Positions 52,561 through 63,201 of a DNA stretch of 64,000 nt are shown here, in pieces (position 1 is the stretch's first letter; each line of letters starts with the position of its first letter). Position numbers and translations under genes: made by a program. The DNA is from Pyrus communis (lineage: Eukaryota; Streptophyta; Magnoliopsida; Rosales; Rosaceae). The stretch is taken from assembly GCF_963583255.1 (NCBI RefSeq), contig NC_084815.1, positions 5,255,724-5,319,723 on the forward strand. The letters run 5' to 3'. Below the pieces are notes generated by a model. That model made no database searches. It was not told the DNA's origin and saw nothing but the letters and a program-made list of their open reading frames with translations.

Positions 52561-52870
52561 AAGGTTACACTGTAATTGTTCAAATTTACACTTCAAGGAT
52601 AATTTTAACGTTATATTTAATTACACCAAATGACGTTCGTATTACTATGCCAATGTTGTCCTTTACGGTATGGACGTCAGGTTACACCATAATTGTTCAA
52701 ATTTACATTCTAAGGTTACATAATTATCTTAACGTTTTATATTTATTATAGCAAATGACCTTGCTATTACAATACCATGATTGCCCCTTACGGTGTGGAC
52801 GTTAGATTACATTGTTAAGGTAGTATATTATAGTTGGACGTTATTGTATTACATTTTAATGTTCAAATTA
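52560..52870. repeat. Imperfect tandem repeat of about 125 bp
   Basis: The phrase TTACAC(T/C)(G/A)TAATTGTTCAAATTTACA starts at about 52565 and again at about 52691. Each is followed by TTAACGTT, CAAATGAC, TATTAC and CCTTACGGT(A/G)TGGACGT. A third partial start (TTACATTG) follows at about 52808. Related words occur upstream to about 52380. The units are non-coding. Confidence 0.65.
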
Positions 52871-53950
52871 AATGGGAATTGAAAAAAAAGTATCGTAGAC
52901 AGACCCATCTATATATACAGTCCCCTTTCGTTGAGGGATCTCTTAAATAAGCTTATTTGAGGGGTCCTTTATACAGCCCAGCCCACCCCACATTGTTTCA
53001 CAATCCAACCGTCCATCTTTTAAGTTTTCCCTCAAAGATCGTCTCTAAAAAAAATCACTTGAAACTAGAAAGCATATCTTTTCATTTATGTTTAACAATA
53101 ACATTGCAAAACAAAACCAATTTCTTTTCAAAATTCAAGGTTTAGTTAATTTCAGATTCTCCATTTTCCAAATCTCTTGTGGATGAAGTCCAATTGTGAA
53201 CTTGTGAGGGAAAAGAGAGAAAGAAAACTATAAGACACATTAATTAGCTTCTTCTCCTTATATAAGTTTGCTATTTAACAATGATATATTAACTTTTTGG
53301 TTGTACACCAGAAACTACAAATCACAGCTTACCTTATTCCCTAATTATTAACCCACCTATTAAAATACTGGCATATCACATTTTCTGCAACAACTTTCAT
53401 CATAACAAAAGGAAGGGAAAAGAAGAGCACCACCAAATTGGGAAGCCAAAAATGTTTGCTTGAAAAGTATCAATTCAATTGTTGAACCATAGTTTCTAGT
53501 ATTAATCTTGGGCCTTTTAAGGCTGACAATTACACACCAAACAATTACACACCAAACTTACATCAATATATGGTGCCCTTGTCATTGATATATATTTTTT
53601 TTACAAGACAATATTCTAAACTGTAAAAAGAAAAATTAGAACTTAGAGTGCAAATGGATGAGCACATTGTCTTAGTCAACTTGCATACCTAACATTTGGT
53701 CTATGATATTTGCAGACGAGGATTTGATTTGATAATAGACGGATATATTAACTAGTGCGAACCCACAATTATTCTGTACCAAAAAAAGCACCTCACAAAT
53801 TACAAGGGGTTGTGCATGAAAAGTGATCGCACACCAAATTTCTTATCATTCATCCAAAAGTTCTATAGTTCCCATGTCTATCTGCTCATTGCTTTTATTG
53901 GTCGCCACTAGCCGTAATAGAAAAGGAAGGCAAAAACTAAAGTTTCACAT
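52871..53950. other. Intergenic upstream of the small AGP-like gene
   Basis: No gene was recognised. The frame at 52957-53145 is short and unsupported. The last few hundred bases are the probable promoter of the gene at 54129. Confidence 0.4.
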
Positions 53951-53998
53951 TCGATGGACCTGGTTAAACTGAAGAACGTGTCACATACTACACTAACT

Positions 53999-54007
53999 CC
54001 TATAAAT
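53999..54007 (+). promoter_or_regulatory. TATA box of the gene at 54129
   Basis: CCTATAAATTC, about 125 bases upstream of the ATG, a good plant TATA box in position and sequence. Confidence 0.55.
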
Positions 54008-54128
54008 TCATCTACCACATTGCTCTTTCTACAAAATAAACACACAATCACAATAATTGGTTACTTTTTTGTTACTCTTTCTTTGTCCAATTGTTTCAGT
54101 TTTTGGGCCAATTTTATTTACAGAGAAA

Positions 54129-54332
54129 ATGGCATGTTTTGGAACAATTCCAGCAAAAGTTCTTGTTATTATGGTTGCTGCATTGCTTTATGCTACCAAA
54201 ATTATGGCAGACGATTCAGCTATTACGCCTTCACCGTTGTTGGAGACCGGAGCGGCGTTTGCTTTGCCGGTTTGCATGGCTTTGATATTTTCGTCTGTGT
54301 TGGTCTCTCTCACTGCGTTTGTTTTTTGTTAG
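54129..54332 (+). CDS. Small AGP-like secreted peptide
   Basis: 67 residues from MACFGTIPAK. An N-terminal hydrophobic stretch (to about MADD) fits a signal peptide. The predicted mature part is very short (DDSAITPSPLLETG), with TPSP as the only glycosylation-like motif. The C-terminus is strongly hydrophobic (LIFSSVLVSLTAFVFC), like a GPI-anchor signal. An in-frame ATG at 54057 would extend it by 24 residues, but that start would precede the obvious signal peptide, so 54129 is preferred. The overall plan is that of an arabinogalactan peptide, but with few proline motifs. It lies in the spacer between the inverted arms. Function is inferred only from layout. Confidence 0.6.
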   Translation: MACFGTIPAKVLVIMVAALLYATKIMADDSAITPSPLLETGAAFALPVCMALIFSSVLVSLTAFVFC

Positions 54333-54735
54333 AATGAATGGATGAATTTGGAGATTTGAGTTTGGGAAATGTAGTGGAGTTGTTGGTTATGAATGGACAT
54401 TGTTGGTATTGACATTTGCCTTATTATGTCTTCAGCATTCTTATATTCCTACTTTGAGTATTTTATTGTTAATCGGTAATAGTAATGTACCACATGATAT
54501 CTCTGCTAATTTGAATGGTACTGTACAATTCTATGTATCTTTGGATGAATTGCTTATATATTACGACTTTATAGCCTATGCTGTTTGATGTCAATTTGAA
54601 TAATTGGTTATATATTTATGTCCAGTGAACATTTGAATATATATGCATAATATGCATAGCAAGACAATAGACTATCTTATTTTAAGGTTATGTACGGATA
54701 TCTATCCCAAATTTATAAAGAATTTTATAAATTGG
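54333..54735. other. 3' flank of the small AGP-like gene
   Basis: AT-rich and probably 3' untranslated sequence at first. No other gene is seen before the retrotransposon LTR. Confidence 0.4.
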
Positions 54736-54739
54736 TTTC

Positions 54740-55010
54740 CGTTGGAGGTCCTATTTAACTGACGAATATAGTGATGGACATAGGGAGGTGCGGCAGCGAG
54801 GAGAGAGAGAGCGCTTGATGTAATTATGATGTGTGTTTGATTTTACCTCATTGTGCCTGTATTTATAGTAGTATATAGAGCAAATTCCTTACCCAATGAG
54901 GATTACAACTTAAACAGAATACTATCTAAAGATAAGATATAGTAGAATCCCATAAGGATTTTCTATGATATAAACAATCACATTCCTATTAAATCAGGAC
55001 TACAACACTC
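54740..55010 (-). mobile_element. 3' LTR of a Ty1-copia element (minus strand)
   Basis: On the minus strand the LTR starts TGTTGTAGTCCTG at 55010, directly after a purine tract (AAAGGAGAG, about 55011-55019), as expected for the 3' LTR. It contains a TATA-like ACTATAAATACA. Its far end near 54740 is approximate and no target duplication was identified. Confidence 0.65.
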
Positions 55011-56490
55011 TCCTTTGAATGTGTAAATACTTAAAACAAAACATCACATTAGGTCTTTAGCAGTGAAGTAAGATCAGTTGATAAGGTTGTCGGCACAACG
55101 GGCGAGCGCAAGTCTCAAATTAACAAAAGTATGCATTGGTAGTAAAACTTACAAAACCTTGCTATGGTAAAACCCATATGGGAGAAAAACCCATAGACTA
55201 AGGAGAAATGTGAGAAGTACGCTAATATCAAGACTAAGCATATGAGACTAAAGTAGGAATCCTCACAAGGGCAAGACTAGCCCAAGATGGGTACCTCGTT
55301 AAAACCTCGATAGGTGGCAAAAATCCAATGAGAAAAATGTTCCTAATCATAGGAAAAAAAAGTATTTTAAGATCAAGTGAGTATCCTTCTAGGTACTCTC
55401 CCTAAGTTTGACAAAACTTCCAAAAATAAGAACTACAAGCTATTCAGATAAAAAAAAAAAATTACGCATACCGATTCCTTGGATAAGGTTCTGAAAACTG
55501 GACTTTGGCAATGATTTTGTGAAGAGATCGACCAAGTTATCTTGGGAACGAATTTGCTTGACTTCAATGTTCTGAAGTTTTTATTATTGATATGAAAAGA
55601 AGAATTTCGGCGTAATGTGCTTAGTGTTGTCTCCCTTGATGTATGCCTTCTTCATCTAGTTGATACATGCATCATTGTCTCATAAATCGTTGTAGGGACG
55701 TCAAGGATGTAGTAAAAGACCGTTGGTGCTTCAAAATGTTCAATAACTTCTCTTAGCCAAAAGCATTCACGAGTAGCTTTATGCAGGGTGAGAGTTTTAA
55801 CATGGTTCTAAGAAGTCACAACTAATGTTTGCTTGGTAGACCCCAAGATATTTGGTGTCTCCATTGGTAAAGACATAACTTGTTTGAGAACGTGTCTTGT
55901 GCGGGTTTGGATTAGCGTAACCAACAAGGCAAGAATCAACAAGAGGATCACGCGAGCACATAGGGGTTGAGGGGGAAGGGTGGCGAATTCTCTCAAGGAT
56001 TCGTAGGGGGAGAACAATCCCAAATTTTTCGTAACATTAGGTAGCGCAAAACATCTTTAACACTATTTTAGTGTCTGCGTGCAGGCACATTGCTGTATCT
56101 TGCCAAAATATTCACAGCGAATGAGATGTCTGGTCTAGTACACTGAGCTAAAAATAATAAAGCACCAATTGCACTAAGGTTGGAACTTCAAGCTCCAAAA
56201 TTTCTTCCTCACCCTCCTTAGAACAGAAACAATCTTGTTTAGCATCTAGCATTCGAATGATTATAGAAGTACTGGAAGGCTTAGCTTTATAGGATTCTAT
56301 CCAAACAATGCTCGATCTTTTGGCCAAGACAATATAGAGTTTTCCTAAGATCTTTCATCTCAAATTTTTAAGTGAGCAACGGTTTTCTCAAGCTCTTTGG
56401 GAGTACTAATGAGATTCATATCGTCGACATAAATTGCAATGATCGCAAATATGGAATGTAAGTTCTTAATAAACACGCATGGTGTAGGAC
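55011..56490 (-). pseudogene. Ty1-copia pol fragment (reverse transcriptase to RNase H), degenerate
   Basis: Read on the minus strand from about 56490, the fragment begins in the reverse transcriptase with PCVFIKN and the catalytic YVDD (AIYVDDMNLI, near 56420). It continues through stops to ARPDIS-like TRPDIS (about 56130) and the RNase H region (55808-56023, GSTKQTLVVTS, then TRECFWLREVI). Numerous stops and frameshifts are present. Gag, protease, integrase and the 5' LTR are missing. The order reverse transcriptase before RNase H and the wording are Ty1-copia type. Confidence 0.8.
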
Positions 56491-57110
56491 CATAGTTTTT
56501 TAGGGTTGAAGTAAGATTGATTTGAATACAGTTACCTCAAAAGTCCGGTTATGGACTCATTAGCATTGGGCGGAGCTAGATTAGACGAAGTAGTTGTGCC
56601 ACCATCACCCTAATCTGGGGCAAGAGGCGAAGTCCAAGAGATTCCGCTGGATAACCATGCTTATTATGTAAGACACGCGATCTGATCCTTATATGGACTC
56701 AATCATATTCTATAAGTCTTAAAGTTCCTACAATCTAGGGACTGACATGCACCGCAAGTAGCAACAAATCTTAAGAGGGTGCAATATCTACTTCTAGATA
56801 TCCTCTAGGACTCTTCCGGGTTAGAACAAGGATTCTATCCTAAAAATGTTTCTCTCCCACGGTATAAATACACCTATCTAGGGTTCATCTTGGGTAACGC
56901 AATCTAAATACTTCAGTTCTCTTGCCCACTGCTTAAGTCTAAAACTATTTGCTAACTTGACCGTCGGAGAGCCTTTGGCCGACACATCTCCCGTGGTCTC
57001 AAGCTTGCTCACGGTTGTTTACTATTCTACAAATTGCTCGAGTTTGTGCACAACCACCACTCACGGCAGTGCGTGAATTTGGTTCCAACTTCCAACGATT
57101 GGTGCTTTCA
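56490..57110 (+). mobile_element. LTR-like fragment of an unassigned retrotransposon
   Basis: The segment begins GTAGGACCATAG at the point where the copia fragment stops and ends in phrases common at LTR/primer-site borders (CTTGACCGTCGGAGAGCC, then GGTGCTTTCATTGAGAATG). A related but diverged segment lies at about 62235-62610 (TGTGGGACCATGATTTTTC, TTTGACCATCGAAAAGCC). Ends and family are uncertain. Confidence 0.4.
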
Positions 57111-57689
57111 TTGAGAATGAACTCTTATTCATCTCCACCATATCACTCTACTCTATGGAAACAATGTAGCTCAAGGTACAAGCAAAACTGTCTAAACATC
57201 TGGTGACATTCCATGTGATGGACAATCTATCTCCTTACAACGCTATCCTCGGTCGAGAATGACTGCATAGCATGAGCAAACTCCAGCTGTCGACAAACCC
57301 TTGCCCGCTACCCAACTATAATGACAAGCAGTGAAAGGTCAAATACCAAAGAAACTGAAGAATCGATGGTGAGAAAAAGAGCCCCTGTTGGCAAAAGGCA
57401 AACCCCTCACAAGTCTCTCCAAGTGGCTTAAATAAGAACAATCACCATCCAAACTACATGCAATTTGATTCCTTTTCGGGATATGTAGGCAGTCCGATCC
57501 AGATCCATTGGACAAGTTAGATTCATCGGGCTAAGTTGGTCAACACTCTTTGTTCAACTAAATTGTCGTCGGACAAACTATATTTGCCAGACGAAGTTTT
57601 AATATTTGTCTGACAAACATTTGAGTGATGACCTTTGCCGGACTAAAATTGCCCGAAAAAACCTTCTCAACAAAATCCTTTCATCTAGG

Positions 57690-57775
57690 AAGAGTGTTTT
57701 TTTTTTTTTTTTTTTTTAAATTTTTTTTTTTTTTTTTTTTTTGGTAGTGAAAAAAAAAAAAAAAAAAAAAAAAAC
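57690..57775. repeat. Poly-T / poly-A block at the arm border
   Basis: Two T runs of over 20 bases separated by AAA are followed after GGTAGTG by an A run of about 28 bases. The block ends next to the start of the right inverted arm. It could form a strong hairpin, and a sequencing-length error here is likely. Confidence 0.7.
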
Positions 57776-58054
57776 TAACTTATTGACCGGCATATCCGGC
57801 GGTCTCCCGATCGGAGGTCACTAGGTCAGTCCTATGCTGGTTTTGTTTCTTTCTTTGTTTTCCCTGAAAATACTTGGTTATTGACATTTGACAGGAGTTT
57901 GAAAATTTAAAAGGGTTAGGCTGATGTCCAAAAAAGACCTTTCAATTCCTATTACCATGCAAAACCAAGCACGTATAAACCAAGCTAGCTACCTATTCGT
58001 AACTAACACTAATTGGTAATCAAGTGTTCTTTCTAATAATAACCAACATGTTCC

Positions 58055-58062
58055 CTATAAAT
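58055..58062 (+). promoter_or_regulatory. TATA box of AGP copy D
   Basis: CTATAAAT about 156 bases upstream of the ATG; the equivalent site in the left arm is mutated. Confidence 0.6.
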
Positions 58063-58217
58063 TTGTTCATTACTTGCTCAGTATTCATCAACCTCGCTTG
58101 AATCCTTGAACCAACAGAGCAGAAGTATCAAGTTTTCTCGTTATTCGTCTCTCTCTAACGCACCCAACTTAATTACTATCACTTCAAAGTTCACAATCAT
58201 CAATCATCAACGTCATC

Positions 58218-58466
58218 ATGGACATGAAGAAGATCACCATTGCCATCATTGTCGTTGCTGCCTTGATGAGTGTCGTTTTGGAAGCTAAAAAGGACAAGCA
58301 TGGCGCTCATTCTCCAAAGGGCTCACCTGCTCCTGCCCCTAGCCGCGAGAAGGACTCAGCTCCAGCTCCTACACCGTCAAGCACTGATTCCATTACCTTA
58401 TCCGTTGTTGGCTCTTTGGCTGGTGTCTTCCTTTCATCATTCTTTGGCTATTATTTACAGTACTAA
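58218..58466 (+). CDS. AGP23-like arabinogalactan peptide, copy D (right arm)
   Basis: 82 residues with signal peptide MDMKKITIAIIVVAALM (to about residue 22), a middle segment rich in AP and TP motifs (GSPAPAPS, SAPAPTPSS) expected to carry arabinogalactan, and the tail SVVGSLAGVFLSSFFGYYLQY as GPI signal. It is the partner of the gene at 51167-51397, from which it differs chiefly by extra HG/HS-rich residues after the signal peptide. Its TATA box is intact, so of the pair this is the better candidate for normal expression. Related Arabidopsis genes are expressed in pollen; expression here is unknown. Confidence 0.88.
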   Translation: MDMKKITIAIIVVAALMSVVLEAKKDKHGAHSPKGSPAPAPSREKDSAPAPTPSSTDSITLSVVGSLAGVFLSSFFGYYLQY

Positions 58467-59975
58467 GAATAGAGATTAGGAGATTTGGTTAGCTAAATGT
58501 GGAAGGGAATGAGATAATTATGAGAGTGAATATGTGCTTGGAAAGAACATGGTGGTCTAGCTATGTCTATTTTGGATATTCAAGCACACCAATAATCACC
58601 TTTGCCACTTCAATAACATAAGCAGCACTGCACGATCTTTTTTTCCCAATGGTTATTTCATTTCCAATTTTAAGTTCTCTGTTCTCATACAATCTCTTTG
58701 TTATCTCTTCTCTCTTCTTTCTTTTGATCCTGCAATGTGACTACAATCATTTATTATTTGTTGGGATAATGGTCTTTATATAGGTGATCACTAATTGTGC
58801 AATTCCGGCTTTATATATAAGAGAATGTAGATTGCAATCCTCTAATATTTTATAGGTGATCATTAGGGAGACCAAAATTTTAAATTAATTTTACAAATTA
58901 AATCATGTATCACTAATAAAAAATAAGCACGTTAATCAACACTTAACAATTCAATTATCAACAACCATATCATTTGATTACAGAATTTGGTTTAAAAATT
59001 TAGTCTCCCTAGCATTACCATTTTTACTAAAGACAATACTTGCATCTACTCTTCGAGAAAAATCGAACAAGGTAATATGGTAAAGAGACCGTGCGCCATG
59101 GATGTAGAGTCGCAGACTAAAGGAAATTGAAAAAAAAAAAAAAAACCCTAAGCCATAATCCATTAACAATCTGATATCCATTGAAATTTGAGAAAACATA
59201 AAAATTTACTGAATGAACAAATAATAACTAAAATAACAACCGTAGCACCACAAAAGGATGCTTTCATGAGGCATCACAACCCTATTTGCTAGGAAATCTA
59301 ATAAGAAGCAAAATACTAAAATATCCTCAAATCTTTGAATGTTGTTTTGGGATGGGAAAGAAAGAAATTCGTTTAAGAATTCTCGTATATCACAACAAAG
59401 TAATGAATTTGACTTGTGATGTAACGACATGTCACATGTCTATTGAAAATTGAAAATTGTATATTATATATTTATTTTAATATGTGAGTGAAAAATATTG
59501 GTTGCATGGTTTTGAATGCAAGCACGACGCAATTGCTCAGAATCAACGATTTTGTTGAGGATTGACATAACGAGCAGTTAGCATCATTTCTGATAGACCA
59601 TTTTCATATCATCTTTTGGGTTTAAAAGGTTGTGCATGCTAACAGGATACATGATGGCGTTAATTAGTGGAAAGCCACTAATTCTTCCCTAAAAGTCACT
59701 TAAGTACTATAGAATTTCAAGTTATATGACATTCTATACTTAGGCGCTACAGCCAAAATCTGCTATGTTTGGACCTTAATTCTAACTTTACGCTTGTCGA
59801 ACGTATGTTCTACATCAAACTCTCATGTTCACCCCTTTGACATGAACCAATACCGCGCTAACACATGTTCATTTTTTTAGACCTCGATATTTACCACTTG
59901 CTATCTCATCGTTCAATATACATGTTATGACACTAGCCCTATTGTGGTTTGGTATTCTTTATTAATTGTAAGTGA

Positions 59976-60655
59976 AAAGTTTTGGATTCGAAGGTACATG
60001 TTATGACACTAGCATTATTTGTCCGATTATTTGTGACTGAAAAGTTTTGGGTTCGATGGTACATCTTATGACACGAATCATTTGCCCAAAGAACCAAATA
60101 TCGTCGGGTAAAATTACCTTGGCTGATGGAATATTGCCAAATTTAGTTAGAATTCCTTTAATGTTCCTTGTCTCAAAATAAATGTTTTATATATTGCCTC
60201 CTTAAGGGAGAAGAATAATATGAACGATTAATCCCTAAATCTCATAGTTTAATTTTATCTTATGATTTGTCGAGCAAAGACCCACGATAACTTGTTTTAA
60301 ACCCTGTAAACACCTTTTTGTTAGAAGACTTCAATAACTTTGCCCGACGAACCATTTCGTGGGAAAACCCCAATCATCAAAGTAGGTTGTGCAATTTGTT
60401 GTGTAAACTCCAATTATTCATTATACAGACCGTGTTCCATTGTCCTTTTCCTTCTCTTTCTTCTTTTTTCTTTCTTTCACAACTCTCTTATTTACTTTAT
60501 ATTTCTGCTCTCTCTCTCACCTTCTTAATCACCCATCTCTCACTCTCTCCCTTTCCCAATTAATTTAAGGGTTTTTTATTTGTTAAATATTTTTTGTTTA
60601 ATTGTGAAATTAACCAATTTTGTTTGTTGGAGGCTTATGATTGAATTTGAAGAGA
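59976..60655. other. Intergenic beyond the right arm
   Basis: A phrase containing GAAAAGTTTTGG, TTCGA and GGTACAT occurs twice at about 59971-60072. A CT-rich patch lies at about 60440-60555. No gene was recognised. Confidence 0.4.
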
Positions 60656-60656
60656 A

Positions 60657-60657
<1 letters not shown>

Positions 60658-60714
<57 letters not shown>
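60658..60714. repeat. (TA)n microsatellite
   Basis: An uninterrupted run of about 28 TA dinucleotides. Confidence 0.95.
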
Positions 60715-60716
<2 letters not shown>

Positions 60717-61079
60717 CACAATAAAGCAAAGACTTATAGTTGGAAATTATTATTTTGTAGATGTTGCGTTTCATATCTACACCCCTTTCTCCGGCTCACC
60801 AGCTATATCGACAATGAAGGAGATGGATCACAAATAGTTGGTAAGAAAATTTTATGAATTTTAAATATGTTTTTTGTTTCAAAGTATAATTGTATAGTTA
60901 AATAAATGTTGATGATTATAATTGGTTGGTTGTTGCAAATGTTGGTTGGATGTGGACAATATAGGAATATAACAGTTTGCAAGTTATGAGAAATGTTATA
61001 TTTTTAAAGGAAGTTATGCCGAATTTTTGGTTGAATTTTATGTTGGTTTTTTACCATCTTTGTTTTTTTTTTTTTTTTC

Positions 61080-62200
61080 GCAGGTCCTTGCAGACAGATC
61101 AAGTCTGCTAGGGTCACATGTGTATTGAATGATCAGATACACATCAGTACGATCCTCTGCACTGCACAACTTCTACGACAAAGGTGCGCAGTAGGCTGGT
61201 GCACTACATAGGGTGGATAGTACGAACTCATTGCCTTATGCAATGGTTGTCCTGGAAAAATGTGTTGGAGGATAAAAAGAAGGTGATGTGGAATATGTTA
61301 TCAGTAAGTGTCAATTTAAAAATAATTTTGTAGTTATTATTATTATTAATATTTTAATAATTTGGACAATTTCAGCTGAATTATGATGTTGAAGAGTTCG
61401 ATCCCGATATGATCGCCTACATTGATGACATCTTCAAGAAGCGGTACGCCGAGTGGAAAATCACACAGGATCGAGTTCTCCAGCATTGAGTTTTCGGCGC
61501 TATCGCGTGCACAATTCTCAGCCATCACCACTGTGATTTTCGCAGTTTGCTTAATTTCAACAATCCAACCATTAATGTGTTGGTATATACATACGCCAAA
61601 AATACCCAAATGCAAGTTTTAGGATTAGGTAACGAGACGAAATCCTTCGATCTTAGAAGATTTGAACTTTTTAGAAAATTTTTGAAATATTATAAATTTC
61701 TAGGAAATATTAGAAACTTTTTAAAAATATTAGAAATTTGTAGGAATTATTTATTTTTTAGGAATATTAGAATTTTTTTTGCAATTTTTTTCCACAGACG
61801 ACATTGTGCACTGCCCACATAAGGCAAGGGAAGTTAGAGTCGTTTACGACCCACAACATATGCTTGCGGACATCGAAGCCAACATGCAGTTGAGTGGCGA
61901 GATAGGAGCCATCATCCGCAGCAAGTGCCTCATAAAAGCCTCTAAACGGGAGAATCTCAACCTCGACGTGAAGGAGACGATGATGGCAGTATTCTCGGTA
62001 TTGTATTTTTAAATTTAATATTTTTATTAATTTTACTTAGTGTATTTTTTAAACTCGTTTTTTTTTTTTTTTTTTTTTGTCTATTTTAGGACAACTTTGA
62101 GATCGACCTAGAAGAGTTGGGTATTTCCGACTACATAACCCGGTTGTGGACTTTTCGATAAGGAGCAGATACACCAGCTGCACAATCTACTACTAGACTT
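61080..62200 (+). pseudogene. Fragments of an unidentified coding sequence, possibly transposon-derived
   Basis: Three coding-like pieces occur in order: about 61215-61305 (THCLMQWLSWKNVLEDKKK), about 61377-61470 (LNYDVEEFDPDMIAYIDDIF) and 61799-61998, which continues past a GTATTG donor to 62090-62160 (ETMMAVFS|DNFEIDLEELGI). The first two resemble the conserved tail domain found with plant CACTA-type transposons (W-x-x-V then YV/YI-x-x-x-F). The third I do not recognise. No start codon or intact frame covers them. Confidence 0.3.
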
Positions 62201-62234
62201 TTCCATCTCATGATGAAGCTCTAATCCATCCACA

Positions 62235-62620
62235 TATGGATGTGGGACCATGATTTTTCAGGACCAGAGTAAGACAGATTGGAGGACGAATACTTCAGAA
62301 GCCTGGTCATGAGCTCGACAGTCTCTATCATGGAGATGTACAAATGGATCAGTAATGCCACTAGTATCTTATTCAAGATAAGTGAGCAAAGTCCGTTGAC
62401 TTCGTTGAGATAGACCATTCTTATTCCGCAAGAATACGAAGACCTAATCTGGTATGAAATCAACCAGATTTCCTATATTCTTGGATGCTCTATTCTCTTA
62501 CCTACTACTTGAGTCTCATATTACTTACTAATTACCTACTACTTGAATCTCATATTACTTACTAATTTGACCATCGAAAAGCCTTTGTCTTAGTATAGCC
62601 GGCTTGCTCTAGAAAAATCT
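62235..62620. repeat. LTR-like remnant related to 56490-57110
   Basis: It shares the opening GGGACCATGATTTTTC-like phrase and the closing TTTGACCATCGAAAAGCCTTTG phrase with 56490-57110. A unit of about 39 bp (CCTACTACTTGA(G/A)TCTCATATTACTTACTAATT) occurs twice at about 62500-62570. Confidence 0.4.
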
Positions 62621-62865
62621 GCATTTGCATGGTAAATTCCAATCTTTTGTAGGAAAGAATCGGCAAAATTAAACAACGTCAGTATACGTTTTTCTTAAAT
62701 CTGTAAAACAGAAAATAAACGTGTGAAAACCGCATACGGAGCCGTCCACCACCAACCAAATAATACAAGCTGTCGTCGCAAGACCTGCGCTGTTGATTAG
62801 CCGTTGCCATGCATGCATTTGAACGTTGTCATTGCGGGCCCCAACACGCGGCTCACTACTCTTCA

Positions 62866-62880
62866 TACGTGGCTATATAA
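62866..62880 (+). promoter_or_regulatory. ACGTGG element and TATA box of the AG-peptide gene
   Basis: ACGTGGC (G-box core, about 62867-62873) abuts CTATATAA (62873-62880), 121-128 bases upstream of the ATG. Confidence 0.55.
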
Positions 62881-63000
62881 ACAAACTTTCACTACCCTAA
62901 TTCTCACAACACAAACTAAAAGCCTCGAAAGTTCCAAACTGAAAAAACTCTCCACCAGCCCCATTTAGCAGCATCTCAAAAGCTCAAGTTCCAGTCACCA

Positions 63001-63201
63001 ATGGCGAAAGTTAGCATCTCCAGGGCCTTCTTCTTCGTCGTGATAGCATTGGCTGCAGCAACAATCTCGGCTCAGGAGAGCGCCCCGGCGCCGGCGCCTA
63101 TGGATGCTGGAGCGGCCTACTCTTCGCCTGTAAACGGTGCCGTATTAGGAGCATCGCTTATGGTCTCAGTTTTCGCCTTGTTCAAGCACTACTTGAATTA
63201 A
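63001..63201 (+). CDS. Arabinogalactan peptide
   Basis: 66 residues. The signal peptide MAKVSISRAFFFVVIALAAA is probably cut near ISA|QES. The short mature part QESAPAPAPMDAG has clustered AP motifs for hydroxyproline-linked arabinogalactan. The hydrophobic tail (GAVLGASLMVSVFALF, then KHYLN) fits a GPI-anchor signal. The start codon context ACCAATGGCG is good for a plant, and a TATA box lies 121-128 bases upstream. Its sequence is distinct from the AGP23-like group (no MDMKK start, no FFGYYLQ end), so it is a separate AG-peptide lineage. It probably acts at the cell surface; a specific role cannot be read from the sequence. Confidence 0.85.
   Translation: MAKVSISRAFFFVVIALAAATISAQESAPAPAPMDAGAAYSSPVNGAVLGASLMVSVFALFKHYLN

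Larger units (their letters stand above)
57775..59975. repeat. Right arm of a large inverted duplication
   Basis: Inverted copy of 49400-51880. It includes the shared border phrase CGGTCTCCCGATCG near 57800 (left arm, reversed, near 51830), the AGP gene with promoter, and distal non-coding sequence to about 59940. It lacks the 464-bp MITE, and it lacks about 30 bp found near 51780-51810 in the left arm. Confidence 0.88.
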
